NCBI GenBank assembly: GCA_003576685.1
Contig: QOZR01000010.1
Span: forward strand, 1 to 64,000
Length of the DNA: 64,000 bases
Direction: 5' to 3'
Origin: Virgifigura deserti
Lineage (GTDB): Bacteria > Pseudomonadota > Alphaproteobacteria > Dongiales > Dongiaceae
In this document: positions 9,685-17,959 of the stretch, one piece after another
How positions within the stretch are numbered: position 1 is the first letter of the stretch
How the letters are laid out: the number at the start of each line of letters is the position of its first letter
Notes under the pieces: model-generated
Seen by the model: the letters and a program-made list of their open reading frames with translations, nothing else
Told to the model about the DNA's origin: nothing
Database searches by the model: none
Position numbers and translations under genes: made by a program

Positions 9685-10690
9685 AAGAGTTGGTGAAGGA
9701 ACGGGATGATTCCACGGGATAAGGCCCATCGGCAAACGCCTCGGCATGGTACCCCTTCGATCCGATGGTCCGCGCCAAAGGACTTCCGATGTCGTTCCCC
9801 GTTCTCAGGCGGGCGAGGATGTCGTTGAAGTCATATCGCGGTCGCCAACCGAGATCAGTTCGAGCGCGTTCGTTGACATACACCCGGTCGATGCTTGGAA
9901 ACATCGTCCAGCCACGACGCTCATACTCGACTTCATAGTCCGGAACGCGCCGCCGAACCGCCAGCGGCGCATCGGAACGCAGGTCTGGCAGGTCGTCAGG
10001 CAGAAACGGCGTGGTTGCGCTGATGACATATGTGCGAAACCCGATTGCGGGCGCGTGTTCGGCGGCCAGCAGATGTGCGCTTACGACATCTTCGATATCC
10101 ACGCGCCGGAAGAGATATTCATTCGCCTTGATATTGGCGTCTGGATAGGCTTCCCGCACAGCCTTGTTGTCGTCCTCTTCGGGGAAGAAGCGCGACGTTC
10201 TAAGCACGAGACATGCAAGCCCCTGATTCCTATGGGATAGCTGGCAAAGATCCTCCGCCGCCGCCTTGGTCACGCCATAGATGTTCTTGGGAACGGGCGT
10301 GACAGTCTCCGTCACCCATGCCGCCGGAGCACCGGCAGGCGGTACCAGGGCGTCGCCGAAGACGCTGGTTGTGCTCGTGTAGACAAAGGATTCGACACCG
10401 GCGGCCGCGGCTTCTTCCAGCAGAGTGAGCGTGCCCGTGATGTTGGTGTCGATAAAGTCCTGTTGGCTATGGGTGACGACATGAGGCTTATGCAGGGTGG
10501 CCGTGTGGAAGACGGCCTGCACGCCGCGCATGCAACGCTTTACGAAGGAGCGGTCGGTTATCGAACCGAGATGAGTGGTGAACGGGGATTCAAGGATGTC
10601 GAGGCCAACGACCTCCTGCTTCAAGTCCGTCAAGGTCCGGACCAGCGCCTCACCAAGATGTCCGGCGCTTCCTGTAACCAAGGCTTTCAT
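9677..10690 (-). CDS. NAD-dependent epimerase/dehydratase family protein (extended SDR)
   Basis: 337 residues. The N-terminal Rossmann motif TGSAGHLG (about residues 6-13), a TST stretch near 105-107 and the YxxxK pair (Tyr138, Lys142 in IYGVTKAAAE) place it among extended short-chain dehydrogenases that epimerise or dehydrate nucleotide sugars. The ligand cannot be read from the sequence. It sits between murJ and trpS on the opposite strand, and its base composition is visibly less GC-rich than both, so it is probably a later insertion. There is no neighbouring glycosyltransferase or sugar pathway gene to suggest a role. Confidence 0.8.
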   Translation of the reverse strand: MKALVTGSAGHLGEALVRTLTDLKQEVVGLDILESPFTTHLGSITDRSFVKRCMRGVQAVFHTATLHKPHVVTHSQQDFIDTNITGTLTLLEEAAAAGVESFVYTSTTSVFGDALVPPAGAPAAWVTETVTPVPKNIYGVTKAAAEDLCQLSHRNQGLACLVLRTSRFFPEEDDNKAVREAYPDANIKANEYLFRRVDIEDVVSAHLLAAEHAPAIGFRTYVISATTPFLPDDLPDLRSDAPLAVRRRVPDYEVEYERRGWTMFPSIDRVYVNERARTDLGWRPRYDFNDILARLRTGNDIGSPLARTIGSKGYHAEAFADGPYPVESSRSFTNSSR

Positions 10691-10878
10691 GCTCGCTGGT
10701 TACATGATGAGTTTACGAAGTTCAAACATCCACGTGGGATGCGGTTCCCGATCGGCCCCCAGCATTCCCTTCGGATCGGGAGCCGAGATCCAAACCGGGA
10801 CAGCGCCCTTGCCCCCTTGCTTGACCCTGGGCCCCGATGGGGCGATAACACCGCGCCTCTGCATGGGTATTTCACGAC

Positions 10879-11907
10879 ATGAACCGAATCTTCTCCGGCG
10901 TCCAGCCCACCGGCAACCTGCATCTCGGCAATTATCTCGGCGCCATCCGCAACTGGGTGAAGCTGCAGGACCGGTTCGAGTGCATCTACTGCATCGTCGA
11001 CATGCACGCGATCACCGTCTGGCAGGATCCAGCCCAGCTCCGCGCCCAGACCCGCGAGGTGGCCGCCGCCTTCCTTGCCGCCGGGATCGATGCCGACCGT
11101 CACATCGTCTTCAACCAAAGCCAGGTGCCGGCGCACGCCCAGCTCGCCTGGGTCTTCAACTGCGTCGCCCGGATCGGCTGGCTGAACCGGATGACGCAGT
11201 TCAAGGAGAAGGCCGGCAAGGACCGCGAGAACGCCTCGGCGGGGCTCTATGTCTATCCGAACCTGATGGCGGCCGATATCCTCGCCTACAAGGCGACCCA
11301 TGTGCCTGTCGGCGAGGACCAGAAGCAGCATCTGGAGCTCGCCCGCGACATCGCCCAGAAGTTCAACAACGACTATGAGGTCGACTTCTTCCCCCTGCCC
11401 GAGCCGCAGATCCTGGGCACGGCCACGCGCGTCATGAGCCTGCGCGACGGGGCCAAGAAGATGAGCAAGTCGGACCCGTCCGACTACAGCCGGATCAACA
11501 TGACCGACGATGCCGACACGGTGGCGCTGAAGATCCGCAAGGCGAAGACCGATCCGAACCCCCTGCCGGGGCCGGAAGTCCTGCGCGCCGACGGGACCGT
11601 CGACCCGGGCGCCGAATCGGCGCGTCCCGAGGCCTTCAACCTGCTCGGCATCTATGCCGCGCTGGCCGACAAGCCGGCGAGGGCGGTTCTCGACGAATTC
11701 GCGGGCCAGGAGTTCTCGGCCTTCAAGCGGGCGCTGACCGATCTCGCGGTCGCCACGCTCGGCGAGATGGGCGGCGAGATGAAGCGGCTTCTCGCCGAGC
11801 CCGGGCATGTCGATTCGGTCCTCCGGCAGGGGGCCGAGCGGGCAAGGGCGATCGCCGGACCGATCATGGCGGAGGTCGAGGATATCGTCGGCTATCTGCG
11901 GCCGTGA
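10879..11907 (+). CDS. trpS: Tryptophanyl-tRNA synthetase
   Basis: 342 residues, the normal size of bacterial class I TrpRS, which charges tRNA-Trp through a tryptophanyl-adenylate. The N-terminal SGVQPTGNLHLGNYLGA contains the HIGH-type motif (HLGN, residues 15-18) and the mobile loop motif KMSKS is exact (residues 194-198). The MxADIL and PVGEDQKQH segments contact tryptophan and ATP. The start is the ATG MNRIFSG, which matches family N-termini. It is followed 80 bases later by the DUF2333 gene in the same direction. Confidence 0.97.
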   Translation: MNRIFSGVQPTGNLHLGNYLGAIRNWVKLQDRFECIYCIVDMHAITVWQDPAQLRAQTREVAAAFLAAGIDADRHIVFNQSQVPAHAQLAWVFNCVARIGWLNRMTQFKEKAGKDRENASAGLYVYPNLMAADILAYKATHVPVGEDQKQHLELARDIAQKFNNDYEVDFFPLPEPQILGTATRVMSLRDGAKKMSKSDPSDYSRINMTDDADTVALKIRKAKTDPNPLPGPEVLRADGTVDPGAESARPEAFNLLGIYAALADKPARAVLDEFAGQEFSAFKRALTDLAVATLGEMGGEMKRLLAEPGHVDSVLRQGAERARAIAGPIMAEVEDIVGYLRP

Positions 11908-11987
11908 CGGAGCGCGGCCTGAACGGCGCCTTGCGCCGTGGCCTCGGCACTCTCATCTAAGAAGGCGCTCTAGGGCCGGAGGCCGGA

Positions 11988-12977
11988 ATGCAGGACGATT
12001 TCCTTCTCGACGATCAGCCGAAGCGGCGCTTCCGCCTTTCGGCACCCTGGCGTTTCGGCCGGCCGAGGTGGCGGACGCTCGGTTTCCTGGCGCTCCTGCT
12101 GCTCGCGCTTCTGCTCCTCTATTACCCGATAGGCATGGTCTGGGTGCATGAGATCGACGACGATCCGGCGTTCGCGCCGGCCGAAGTCGCGCCCGAGGCC
12201 AGCCATGCCATTGCGACGGCGGCCGCGCTTATCACGCGTGAGGTCGACGAGAACCACTGGACCGCCAACGACCCCTTCTTCCTGCCCGGCGCCGCGCTCG
12301 ACAACATGCCCAACTTCCAGCAGGGCATCATCGCCGCGCTGAGCCGCTTCGCCGTCGAAATGACCGACCAGATCGGCCGCACCCGGGGCTCGAGCCGGGC
12401 CGACGCCGATCTGGAGAAGGCCGCCGGCCTCCTGAAATATCCGGGCGACGTCTGGATCTTCGATCTGTCGACCTCCTGGGCGCCGACCGCCTCCTCGGAG
12501 ACTCAGTACCGCGCCGCCCAGCGGGCGCTGATCTCCTATAACCAGCGGCTTGCCGCCGGCAATGCGGTGTTCGAGCGCCGCTCCGACAACCTGCTCGCCA
12601 CGCTCGACCGCATGGCCGCCGACCTCGGTTCGGCGTCGGCGGTTCTCGACCAGCATCTGGCGCAGAACGCCGGCGGCATCCTCGATTTCCGGGCGGACGA
12701 CATCTTCTACAACATCAAGGGCCGCCTCTATGCCTATGGACTGCTCCTGCGGGGGATCGGCGTCGACTACCAGTCGGTGATCGCCGAGCGGGAGCTGCAG
12801 GCGGCCTGGGACCAGATGATGGACAGCTTCGAGCAGGCCTCGACCCTTCAGCCGCTCGTCGTCGTGAACGGCGAGCCCGACGCGCAGTTCGTGCCCAGCC
12901 ATCTTGCCTCGCAGGGCTTCTTCCTGCTCCGCGCCCGCACCCAGCTCCGCGAGATCTCGAACATCCTGCTGAAATAA
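11988..12977 (+). CDS. DUF2333 family membrane-anchored protein
   Basis: 329 residues. A basic cytoplasmic N-terminus is followed by one membrane helix (about residues 34-54, LGFLALLLLALLLLYYPIGM). The domain after it is long and presumably periplasmic, with the family features HWTANDPFF, LPGAALDNMPNFQQGI, ALSRFAVEMTDQIGR and KYPGDVWIF. This family (DUF2333) is common in proteobacteria and has no established function. It follows trpS and converges on the ycjXF pair. Confidence 0.85.
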   Translation: MQDDFLLDDQPKRRFRLSAPWRFGRPRWRTLGFLALLLLALLLLYYPIGMVWVHEIDDDPAFAPAEVAPEASHAIATAAALITREVDENHWTANDPFFLPGAALDNMPNFQQGIIAALSRFAVEMTDQIGRTRGSSRADADLEKAAGLLKYPGDVWIFDLSTSWAPTASSETQYRAAQRALISYNQRLAAGNAVFERRSDNLLATLDRMAADLGSASAVLDQHLAQNAGGILDFRADDIFYNIKGRLYAYGLLLRGIGVDYQSVIAERELQAAWDQMMDSFEQASTLQPLVVVNGEPDAQFVPSHLASQGFFLLRARTQLREISNILLK

Positions 12978-13034
12978 GCGGCGCGCGGCTAGAACAGCGG
13001 CCTCTCGCGCTGCGGGGGCGTCGGCACGTCGCTC

Positions 13035-14027
13035 TTATCGATGACGGTCATCGGCGCCTGTTGCGTCCCTGTTCTTTCCCTGCCCCAGCACCGCCGTGGT
13101 GAACCGGCGCAGGGTCGGCAACTCGTCCTCTCCGAACGGCACTGCCCGGCAGAGCTGCATCGCCAGCAGGCCCAGCCGCAGCGTGCGCGTGGTGGCGACG
13201 GCGCTGCCGCCCAGCCTTGTCGCCACGACGTCCGTCAGGGCGCCGCCGAGCTGCTGCGCCAGGACCGTTCCGGCCACATCGGTCGCCGCCACCAGCGCCA
13301 CGCCGGACAGCAGGCGCCGGATCAGCACCCAGGTACTGACCGGACCCGTGCGATAGCCGTAAAGCTCGGCGAGTTCCCGCACCATGCGGATGTTGCGCCA
13401 GACCATCACCGCCGCGTCCGCCAGCGCGGTCGGCACCACAGTGGTGATGATGCCGACATCGCGCGCGGCGCGACCGACGACGCGATAGGCTTGGTCGTCG
13501 ACGACGCTCAGAACTTCCTGCTTGAACAGGGCCAGACGCTGCGGCGCCTCATGGGTGTCCTGGACCTTCTGCTCATACCGCCGGATGGCCCCGGCGAGCG
13601 CGGGGCGGCGCGACAGCACGGCGGAAACCTCCGCGATCAGCCGCGCGGTCTCCGCCGTCGCGTCCTGCCCGGCCTTCGCCTGCAACCGGGCGCGCGCCCG
13701 GTCGACGCTCTCGAGCCGGCGCAGGGCCCGGACTTCGATGCTGGCCCAGGCGAGACCGCTGATCGCCACCACGCCGATCAGCACGCCATATCCGGCGCCG
13801 AGCGCCCAATGCTGCTCGAAGCGGGCATGAACGAAGCTGCCCAGCTCGAAGCCGATCAGGGCGAGGATCAGAAGCGCCAGCATAAGCAAGAACCGGCGCG
13901 CCGGGCGCGAGCGGCGCGGCGGCTCCGGCGGCGTGTCGGAAACGGGTACGACCGCCCGGTCCGCCGTCGGCTGCTCTGTTTCGATCACGAATTCGGTGTC
14001 GGGCTCGATCCATCGGGTGCGGGTCAT
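13035..14027 (-). CDS. ycjF: YcjF family (TIGR01620) inner-membrane protein
   Basis: 330 residues. An acidic/proline-rich N-terminal tail (to about 42) precedes two adjacent membrane segments (LLMLALLILALIGFELGSFV and YGVLIGVVAISGLAWASI). Next comes a soluble helical part, RRYEQKVQDTHEAPQRLALF. The C-terminal region (VVGRAARDVGIITTVVPTALADAAVMVWRN) is typical of YcjF/DUF697. In Enterobacteria ycjX-ycjF belongs to the phage-shock regulon. Its ATG overlaps the stop of the ycjX-like gene by four bases (ATGA), implying translational coupling. Confidence 0.88.
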   Translation of the reverse strand: MTRTRWIEPDTEFVIETEQPTADRAVVPVSDTPPEPPRRSRPARRFLLMLALLILALIGFELGSFVHARFEQHWALGAGYGVLIGVVAISGLAWASIEVRALRRLESVDRARARLQAKAGQDATAETARLIAEVSAVLSRRPALAGAIRRYEQKVQDTHEAPQRLALFKQEVLSVVDDQAYRVVGRAARDVGIITTVVPTALADAAVMVWRNIRMVRELAELYGYRTGPVSTWVLIRRLLSGVALVAATDVAGTVLAQQLGGALTDVVATRLGGSAVATTRTLRLGLLAMQLCRAVPFGEDELPTLRRFTTAVLGQGKNRDATGADDRHR

Positions 14028-15391
14028 CGGAACTTGTCTCCGATCAGGAACTCCAGTGCCTCGTCGAGACCGATATGGGGAATGCCGGCGACCGGCGCAG
14101 CCGAAATCGGCGGCGGCCGGAAATTCGGGAACTCGGCCGGCGGCGCCTCCCAGTGGCCGGGCGGGGGCGGGCTTGCCGGCACGTCACCGGGATAAAGCAG
14201 CCGGGGCTCGCTCTCGCCCACCGGAATCCCGCGGATCATCCGCACCTCCCGGCCGTTCACGCGACCCCGGCCGACCTCCGTGCAGCGGACCGCGGCGAGC
14301 GCCCGCACGGCGACCGAGCCGCCGGCGAAACGCATATCGAGGCTCGGCGCCGCCATCATCTCACCCAGCAGGCTGCGCAGATTGCCGTACTGGCCCGGCG
14401 TGACGTGATCCGCCTTGGTGGCGGCGAACAGCACCCGATCGATCCGCGATCCCAGCAGCGGCGCAAGCCAGCTCGGCCTGCCGAAGTCGAAGCTGCCGAG
14501 AATGGCGGTTAGCGCGGCGCGCGCATCCTCGAAGGCATGGCGCCCGCCGTCGAGCGCGCGCAGCAGGTCGACCAGCACGATCTGGCGGTCGAAGGTGCGA
14601 AAATGCTCGCGGTAGAATTTGCGGACGATCTCCCGCCGATAGGCGTCATAGCGCGATTCCATGAGGGCGCGCAGAGAACCCCGGGCCGGTTTCATGTCCC
14701 CCGTTCCTTCAAGTGGACAGAACCACAGGATCGGCGCCCCCTCATAGGCGCCGGGCAGCACGAAGCGCCCGGGCTGGACTAGGCTCAGCCCATGGCGCGG
14801 CTCCTTGCAGCGGCGCAGGAAGTCGGTGTAGCGGGCAGCCGCCTCGCGCGCCTTGCTCTCGTCGGCCGGACCCTCCGGCGCCAGGGTCTTGAGGAAGCCG
14901 AGCCAATCCGCCGCAAGGCTCTGCCGCGGCTCCTGCCGGCAGAGGGCCAGCACGCCAGCCGACCACTGGGCGAAGCTCTGCTCCAGCATCGGCAGGTCGA
15001 TCAGCCACTCGCCCGGATAGTCGATGATGTCGAGGCCGAGCGTGGCCACGCGGCCGAGCTGCCGGCTGACGATTCCCTCCGGCCGGTATCGGATCGCGAC
15101 GCGAATCTGGCTGATGTCCCTGGTCCCTTCCGGCCAGGTCGGCGGCGTTCCGGCCATCGCGGCGATCGCCTCCGCGTAGGGAAAGAGCGGCCGCGAGAGC
15201 GTGGCGCCGGAGATGATCTGCGCCGCCGCGACCGCGCCTCGCGCCTGCACGCCGAGCAGCGGCAGAAGTGACGGCCGGTGTGCTGCGCTCAGCAGATTGT
15301 GAATGACGGACGTGATGAAGACGGTCTTGCCGGCACCGCTGAGGCCCGTCACCGCAAGCCGGACGGTCCGGTCGAGCAGAAGATTTGCCAA
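14024..15391 (-). CDS. ycjX: YcjX family (DUF463) P-loop ATPase/GTPase
   Basis: 455 residues starting from TTG at 15391. That codon has GGAGG nine bases upstream and gives the expected N-terminus (ANLLLDRTVRLAVTGLSGAGKT); the longer open frame to 15604 has no family similarity. P-loop GLSGAGKT is at residues 16-23, and the later FAATKADHVT segment resembles a guanine-specificity motif. YcjX is a stress-linked P-loop protein, often phage-shock controlled, whose cellular job is unsettled. Translation is coupled to ycjF by a 4-base overlap. No pspA, pspB or pspC lies nearby. The 270 bases to the divergent TauE gene hold both promoters. Confidence 0.9.
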   Translation of the reverse strand: MANLLLDRTVRLAVTGLSGAGKTVFITSVIHNLLSAAHRPSLLPLLGVQARGAVAAAQIISGATLSRPLFPYAEAIAAMAGTPPTWPEGTRDISQIRVAIRYRPEGIVSRQLGRVATLGLDIIDYPGEWLIDLPMLEQSFAQWSAGVLALCRQEPRQSLAADWLGFLKTLAPEGPADESKAREAAARYTDFLRRCKEPRHGLSLVQPGRFVLPGAYEGAPILWFCPLEGTGDMKPARGSLRALMESRYDAYRREIVRKFYREHFRTFDRQIVLVDLLRALDGGRHAFEDARAALTAILGSFDFGRPSWLAPLLGSRIDRVLFAATKADHVTPGQYGNLRSLLGEMMAAPSLDMRFAGGSVAVRALAAVRCTEVGRGRVNGREVRMIRGIPVGESEPRLLYPGDVPASPPPPGHWEAPPAEFPNFRPPPISAAPVAGIPHIGLDEALEFLIGDKFR

Positions 15392-15661
15392 ATGTTCTCG
15401 CCTCCGTTTCCTTGCGCCTGTCGCAGGATGGCGTGCTCGCAGACTAAAAGCCTCCAACAGAAGCTGTCCATGGCACCGACATCCGCAGGATAAGCACAAG
15501 ATAAGCCGCTGCTCGCTCTTTCCTCGCCGCCACCGCCCGTGTAAGCTGGCGGAAGACACGCCACGCCCGGTCGAACAGCCCAGTCGAAATCGGCGCCGGC
15601 GCAATGATCAAGAAGAAGCGTGCGCGGTTCTTTAATGGTTCTGGCAGCATAAATCTCGGCG

Positions 15662-16585
15662 ATGCAGATCTACCTGCCGATAGCCGAGATGTCCCTCAAC
15701 GTCTTCCTCCTGTTGGGGCTGGGCGGGCTCGTCGGGTTTCTGTCGGGCATGTTCGGCGTCGGCGGCGGCTTCCTGATGACGCCGCTCCTGATCTTCATCG
15801 GCGTGCCGCCCGCCGTGGCCGTCGCGACGCAGGCCAATCACATCGTCGCCTCCTCGGTATCGGGCGTGCTCGCTCATTGGAGCCGGGATAATGTCGATTT
15901 CAAGATGGGGCTGGTGCTGCTGATCGGCGGCCTCATCGGGTCGACGATCGGCGTCATCCTTTTCAGCCTGCTGCGCAGCGTCGGCCAGATCGACCTCGTT
16001 ATCGGCCTGACCTACGTGCTGTTTCTGGGGCTGGTCGGGGCCCTGATGCTGTTCGAGAGCGTGCGCGCCCTCCTGCGCCGCCGCCGCCGCCCCGGCGCGC
16101 CCCGCAAGCTGCACCAGCATACCTGGGTGCATGGCCTGCCGCTGAAGATGCGGTTCCGCAAGTCGCGGCTCTATATCAGCGCGTTGCTGCCGATCGGAGT
16201 CGGCTTCATCGTCGGCATGCTGGCGGCGATCATGGGGACCGGCGGTGCCTTCCTGATGGTGCCGGCGATGATCTATCTCCTCGGCATGCCGACGGCGATC
16301 GTCATCGGCACGTCGCTGTTCCAGATCATCTTCGTGGCCGCGAACGTCACCTTCTTGCAGGCGGTCGAGAATCAGACCGTCGATGTGGTGCTGGCGCTAC
16401 TGCTGGTGATCGGCGGCGTCATCGGCGCACAAATCGGCGGTCGGACGGGCGCGCGGCTGCCGGCCGAGCACCTTCGCATCCTGCTTGCCCTTCTCGTTCT
16501 CGTCGTCTGCGGTCGCCTCGCCTATGAAATGACGGCGCCGCCCGGCGACCTCTATTCGATCGCGACGACGGAGGGCGGCCTTTGA
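15662..16585 (+). CDS. TauE/SafE family sulfite/sulfonate exporter-like permease
   Basis: 307 residues with about eight hydrophobic helices in two halves. Each half carries the family's glycine-rich repeat (GFLSGMFGVGGGFLMTPLL near residues 25-43, and GMLAAIMGTGGAFLMVPAM in the second half), separated by a basic loop (RALLRRRRRPGAPRK). TauE/SafE permeases move small anions such as sulfite, sulfoacetate or thiosulfate; the substrate is not determined here. The start is weakly supported: the ATG lacks a good ribosome site, and another in-frame ATG at 15689 (MSLNVFLLLG) is possible. It overlaps the next gene by four bases and heads a three-gene operon. Confidence 0.9.
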   Translation: MQIYLPIAEMSLNVFLLLGLGGLVGFLSGMFGVGGGFLMTPLLIFIGVPPAVAVATQANHIVASSVSGVLAHWSRDNVDFKMGLVLLIGGLIGSTIGVILFSLLRSVGQIDLVIGLTYVLFLGLVGALMLFESVRALLRRRRRPGAPRKLHQHTWVHGLPLKMRFRKSRLYISALLPIGVGFIVGMLAAIMGTGGAFLMVPAMIYLLGMPTAIVIGTSLFQIIFVAANVTFLQAVENQTVDVVLALLLVIGGVIGAQIGGRTGARLPAEHLRILLALLVLVVCGRLAYEMTAPPGDLYSIATTEGGL

Positions 16586-17409
16586 TCCCTCGCCGCCGAT
16601 CCAAGTCGCAAGAGCGATCCGGCCAGCCGGAGGCGGCCTCGGTGTCGAGCCCGGGGGCGACGCCGGGGTCGACTCTTGCCCGGCTGGCCACGGCCTGGCT
16701 GATCCTGATCGCGGTCACGGCCGAGGCGCGGTCCCAAACCCTGGTCGCCGATCTCTCCAGCCATCTTATCGCGATCACGGCCGGGTTCACCGGGACCGAG
16801 GTTCTGCTGTTCGGCGCGACCGAAGGCGAGGGCGAGGTGATCGTCGTCGTCCGCGGGCCGGAAAGCGAGGTGACGGTCCGGCGAAAGCGGCGGACGCTCG
16901 GCATCTGGGTCAATCGCGGCAGCATCACCTTCGAGGGCGTGCCGAGCTTCTACGCGGTGGCGAGCAGCCGCCCGCTCGCCGAAATCGTCCAGCCGGAGGT
17001 GCTGTCGCGGCAGCAGATCGGTGTCGATAACCTGCAGTTCCAGGCCCCGGAGGGCATCCGCGAGTCGCGGCTGAAGAAATATCACGATGCGCTGATCCGG
17101 AACAAGCAGCGGGCCGGCCTGTTCAGCGGCGAGGTCGGGCAGGTGACCTTCCTGGGCGAGCGGCTGTTCCGCACCGAGATCTATTTTCCCGCCAACGTGC
17201 CCACCGGCAGCTATCTTGTCGAAGTCCTGCTGGTTCGCGATGGGGAGGTGGTCAGCGCGCAGACTTCGCCGCTGATCATCAGCAAGATCGGCATCGGCGC
17301 GGAGATCTTCGACTTCGCGCACAACAGGGCGGCTCTCTATGGCGTTCTTGCGATCATCGGCGCCCTGATGGCAGGATGGTCCGCCCACCTCGTGTTCCGA
17401 AGGGTTTGA
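16582..17409 (+). CDS. TIGR02186 family (alphaproteobacterial putative transmembrane) protein
   Basis: 275 residues from a TTG start that overlaps the TauE stop (TTGA) and has GAGGG six to seven bases upstream. After a long N-terminal tail there is a signal-like helix (LATAWLILIAVTAEARSQT). The beta-rich periplasmic domain follows (LVADLSSHLIAITAGFTGTEVLLFGATEGEGEVIVVVRGP; GIWVNRGSITFEGVPSFYAV). A C-terminal membrane helix (LYGVLAIIGALMAGWSAHLVF) closes it. This layout matches the TIGR02186/Alph_Pro_TM family, which is largely restricted to alphaproteobacteria and often sits beside TauE/SafE genes. Its function is unknown; an accessory role for the permease is inference. Confidence 0.88.
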   Translation: MIPRRRSKSQERSGQPEAASVSSPGATPGSTLARLATAWLILIAVTAEARSQTLVADLSSHLIAITAGFTGTEVLLFGATEGEGEVIVVVRGPESEVTVRRKRRTLGIWVNRGSITFEGVPSFYAVASSRPLAEIVQPEVLSRQQIGVDNLQFQAPEGIRESRLKKYHDALIRNKQRAGLFSGEVGQVTFLGERLFRTEIYFPANVPTGSYLVEVLLVRDGEVVSAQTSPLIISKIGIGAEIFDFAHNRAALYGVLAIIGALMAGWSAHLVFRRV

Positions 17410-17414
17410 TCGGC

Positions 17415-17936
17415 ATGAGTGATCCCGAAACTCCGGCTTCGGCCGCCGCCGCGCCGGAAGCTCCGGACAAGAAACCGGGCCGCGTCTTCCTGGTTGTCGT
17501 CGACGAGACGCCGGAGCTCAAGGTCGCGTTGCTTTATGCCTGCCGGCGCGCGCGCGCGACCGGCGGCCACGTCGCCCTGCTCCACGTGATCGAACCGGCG
17601 GAGTTCCAGCACTGGATGACCGTCGGCGAGTTGATGCAGGAGGAGAGCCGGCAGGCGGCAGAACAGCTCCTCCAGAATGTTGCCGCCGAGGTGAACCGTC
17701 TCTCCGGCACGCTGCCGGTGCTCTATCTGCGCGAAGGCGACCGACGCGATCAGCTTCTGAAGCTGATCGACGAGGAGCCGGATATCTCGATCCTGGTTCT
17801 GGGCGCCGCAACCAGTCAGAAGGGACCAGGGCCCCTGATCTCCGCTCTGACCGGCAAGTTCATCGGCCGCCTGCGGGTGCCGATCACGATCGTTCCCGGC
17901 GGCCTGTCCGAGGAGGATATCGAGAGCATCAGCTGA
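17415..17936 (+). CDS. Universal stress protein (UspA family)
   Basis: 173 residues from the ATG MSDPETPAS, five bases after the previous stop, with GAAGGG about 11 bases upstream. A single Usp alpha/beta domain follows an Ala/Pro-rich tail: strand FLVVVDETPELKVAL, HVALLHVIEP, then LVLGAATSQKGPGP and VPITIVPGG at the end. The C-terminal nucleotide-binding loop is only an approximate match to the ATP-binding G-x2-G-x9-G consensus, so ATP binding is uncertain. Third gene of the TauE - TIGR02186 - Usp operon; converges on the cyclase gene. Confidence 0.85.
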   Translation: MSDPETPASAAAAPEAPDKKPGRVFLVVVDETPELKVALLYACRRARATGGHVALLHVIEPAEFQHWMTVGELMQEESRQAAEQLLQNVAAEVNRLSGTLPVLYLREGDRRDQLLKLIDEEPDISILVLGAATSQKGPGPLISALTGKFIGRLRVPITIVPGGLSEEDIESIS

Positions 17937-17959
17937 TGCTCCGGTTCTCCCGCTTGCGC

